A DNA stretch of 7,385 nucleotides from Gammaproteobacteria bacterium. Lineage in GTDB: Bacteria; Pseudomonadota; Gammaproteobacteria; GRL18. The translations under genes and the position numbers were made by a program. The stretch covers positions 1 through 7,385 of the forward strand of contig DAOVUK010000145.1 in assembly GCA_030632625.1 (NCBI GenBank), given 5' to 3'. Shown here piece after piece: positions 6,011 through 7,385 of the stretch (position 1 is its first letter; every line of letters starts with the position of its first letter). The notes beneath the pieces were generated by a model, which was not told the DNA's origin, did not search any database, and saw only the letters and a list, made by a program, of their open reading frames with translations.

Positions 6011-7138
6011 GTGTGTATAGTCGATGTTGAAAAAAATGGAAATAACAACGTGAAAACCCTGCAAAGCACAAAAGTAAATCAACAACATTCAATTATTTTA
6101 TGGTTTACTTTATTTTTATTAATTTTTTTAATTTCTGTTTCTATATCACTATTTGCCCACTCGTTTAATCATTTCCTCACTGAAAGCTTCTATGCCAGAA
6201 GTTTTTCAAATACATTAGCCAATCCAATTATTGCCATTTTCTTTGGTGCCATAAGCAGTGTGATGGTTCGTTCATCTAGTATTGTTATTACTTTGATAGC
6301 GGCTATGGTTGCCGCTGGCTTTCCTTTTGTTGATGCTATTTATATTTTATTGGGAGCCAACATTGGTACGACTTTTTTTGGTGGTTTTCTTAACCGGTTA
6401 GTTAATTGTGATATTTATGATAAACAGCGTATAGCAGCAATTACTTCAATGCATTATTTTAATAATATCATTGCCTTTTGTCTTTTTTTTCCATTGCAGT
6501 TATCAAGCAATTTTTTGGTAAATATAAGTGAAATAATGGTTAACTGGATTATGTCTTTAAAAGAATTTTTGACCTCACCCCTTTTTGATTATTTGCCTGC
6601 CTGGAACCTCCCCCCTGTTATACAGGCAATACAAGAAAGCTTAGCAATGAATGCTTACCCAGTCACGTCTATTTTGATACTATTTATTATTATTGTTATT
6701 CTCATGCATTTGTTTTTTATTGCATTACGCCTAATCTTTGATCGTCTTATTATCAAAAAGCTGGGGCACCAGTTGATGAAGAAAACAAAGGAAGAGAAGC
6801 TGCTGCTATTTGGTATATGGACTTCATTTATTTTACAAAGTTCCAGCAGTGCATTCTATAGTTTAATGCCATTAGTACGTAAAGTGAGTTGTTCATGCCG
6901 ATCATTTTACCCATTAATTCTAGGTATTAATGTAGGTACTTGTTTTACCACCATACTTTTTTCATTAATTTTGCAAAGCAAGTTAGCACTAGCTATTGGA
7001 ATAGCTCATTTATTCTATAACTTTTCGGCTTTAATCGTATTCACTTATGTCCCATTCTTAAGAGAACTCCCCATTCTTGCCAGTCACCAATTAGCTTTTT
7101 GTTCTTATGAAAATAATACACGGAAAGATAAGTGGTAA
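6011..7138 (+). CDS. Na+/phosphate cotransporter family protein (NptA/SLC34-like)
   Basis: 375 residues from GTG 6011, close to the usual size of bacterial NptA-type proteins (about 380). Two inverted-topology repeats carry the family signatures. Repeat 1 has VRSSSIVITLI (86-96) and GANIGTT (115-121). Repeat 2 has LQSSSSAFYSL (275-285) and GINVGTC (305-311). Serines of the QSSS re-entrant loops line the Na+ and phosphate site in SLC34 carriers; here the first glutamine is Arg87. About eight or nine hydrophobic segments place it in the inner membrane, with a charged loop at 249-263. No PhoU domain is attached. The start is uncertain: GTG 6011 and GTG 6050 (residue 14, giving MKTLQSTKV) both have weak ribosome sites, and the second leaves a more typical N-terminus. 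Sampled stretches are about one third GC, lower than the minus-strand genes, which hints at separate acquisition. Family assignment is good; true substrate is inferred. Confidence 0.88.
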   Translation: MCIVDVEKNGNNNVKTLQSTKVNQQHSIILWFTLFLLIFLISVSISLFAHSFNHFLTESFYARSFSNTLANPIIAIFFGAISSVMVRSSSIVITLIAAMVAAGFPFVDAIYILLGANIGTTFFGGFLNRLVNCDIYDKQRIAAITSMHYFNNIIAFCLFFPLQLSSNFLVNISEIMVNWIMSLKEFLTSPLFDYLPAWNLPPVIQAIQESLAMNAYPVTSILILFIIIVILMHLFFIALRLIFDRLIIKKLGHQLMKKTKEEKLLLFGIWTSFILQSSSSAFYSLMPLVRKVSCSCRSFYPLILGINVGTCFTTILFSLILQSKLALAIGIAHLFYNFSALIVFTYVPFLRELPILASHQLAFCSYENNTRKDKW

Positions 7139-7201
7139 GTTTAACATAAGCTCATGTCGTTGAATTACTGCTTGTTGAGGAAAAGACCGAACAAAATCAC
7201 C

Positions 7202-7270
7202 GGACACCCACTTATTAACTCATTGAAAATAGAAAAATCAAATACCCTGCATCTGAATAAGTGGATGTCC
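7202..7270. repeat. REPIN-like inverted repeat, possible terminator of the transporter gene
   Basis: GGACACCCACTTATT (7202-7216) pairs with AATAAGTGGATGTCC (7256-7270) over 15 bases with one mismatch, around a 39-base spacer. Two inverted copies of a short palindromic-type unit separated by a few tens of bases is the layout of REPIN elements, which are mobilised by Y1 (RAYT) transposases. It could equally be the paired ends of a small deleted insertion element. It starts 64 bases after the transporter stop codon, and a T-rich tract (aattattttttt) follows directly. The RNA hairpin may therefore also terminate plus-strand transcription, although the large loop makes it an unusual terminator. 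Confidence 0.5.
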
Positions 7271-7280
7271 AATTATTTTT

Positions 7281-7385
7281 TTATTCTTTAATAAGATCAG
7301 GATCAATTGTTAAATTAATAAAACCACAAGCAAATCCATTTGCTTTACGTACAGATATAGTTTGTGTTTACCTCCTGTGTCAGCA
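7281..7385 (-). pseudogene. Fragmentary or frameshifted 3' end of a minus-strand gene
   Basis: From the right edge inward on the minus strand, 28 sense codons (7367-7284) end at TAA 7283-7281 and encode VRKANGFACGFINL followed by TIDPDLIKE. They are preceded in frame by two stops (7370-7368 and 7382-7380) and have no start codon. A second frame from the edge opens with LTQEVNT and stops 12 codons in. Joining the two through one frameshift near 7365 gives one continuous protein tail, which suggests a decayed gene. A third frame is also open from the edge for 24 codons. AGGAGG occurs at 7371-7376 but no start codon stands at the right distance. No family recognised. Confidence 0.25.
7328..7345. 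repeat. 18-base palindrome
   Basis: AAGCAAAT (7328-7335) and ATTTGCTT (7338-7345) are perfect 8-base inverted arms around CC. It could be an operator-type site or a chance palindrome inside the decayed reading frame on the minus strand; nothing in the window decides between these. Confidence 0.3.

Noticed and set aside
1..7385. CRISPR arrays, tRNA, rRNA or riboswitches
   Set aside because: No regularly spaced direct repeats, cloverleaf-like tails with CCA, or recognisable riboswitch cores were seen on either strand.

Overview
This 7.4 kb window looks like chromosomal DNA from a Gram-negative bacterium, most likely a gammaproteobacterium. The grounds are an HDOD-domain regulator, a TnpB start of a type common there, Shine-Dalgarno sites of the AGGAGG/GAAGG type and moderate GC (about 45% in the best-conserved gene). 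Genus cannot be fixed from the sequence alone. Gene density is moderate, with one long non-coding stretch and mobile-DNA traces at both ends and in the middle.

Left edge (1-194): the first 19 codons of a TnpB-type IS200/IS605-family gene run off the window on the minus strand. Upstream of it is an imperfect CCCCG/CGGGG hairpin that is probably part of the element's left end.

Main block (195-5367, all minus strand; in transcription order from the right): (1) an unrecognised 572-residue multi-pass membrane protein with a central soluble region and a strong ribosome binding site; (2) a redox fusion of two N-terminal CDGSH iron-sulfur motifs and a glutamate-synthase-type FMN / 3Fe-4S synthase domain, lacking any amidotransferase domain; (3) a class I SAM-dependent methyltransferase; (4) an HDOD-domain signalling protein with degenerate metal-binding positions. 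Gaps are about 55, 119 and 112 bases. The first two genes could be cotranscribed; the last two may have their own promoters. No shared pathway can be proved. A membrane component next to a cytosolic Fe-S/flavin oxidoreductase is the pairing most worth following.

Spacer (5368-6010): about 640 bases without a convincing gene. It holds a possible promoter for the membrane-protein gene, a near-perfect 17-base inverted repeat bounding 127 bases, and a 49-codon minus-strand open stretch without a start codon that may be a gene remnant.

Right block (6011-7385): one plus-strand gene for a Na+/phosphate cotransporter-family protein (NptA/SLC34 fold) with two inverted-topology repeats. The glutamine of the first QSSS signature is replaced by arginine. 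The gene is clearly more AT-rich than the minus-strand block. Behind it lies a 69-base inverted-repeat structure resembling a REPIN or small transposon remnant, followed by a T-rich tract that could terminate transcription. The last 105 bases hold minus-strand open stretches that look like the broken or frameshifted end of another gene.
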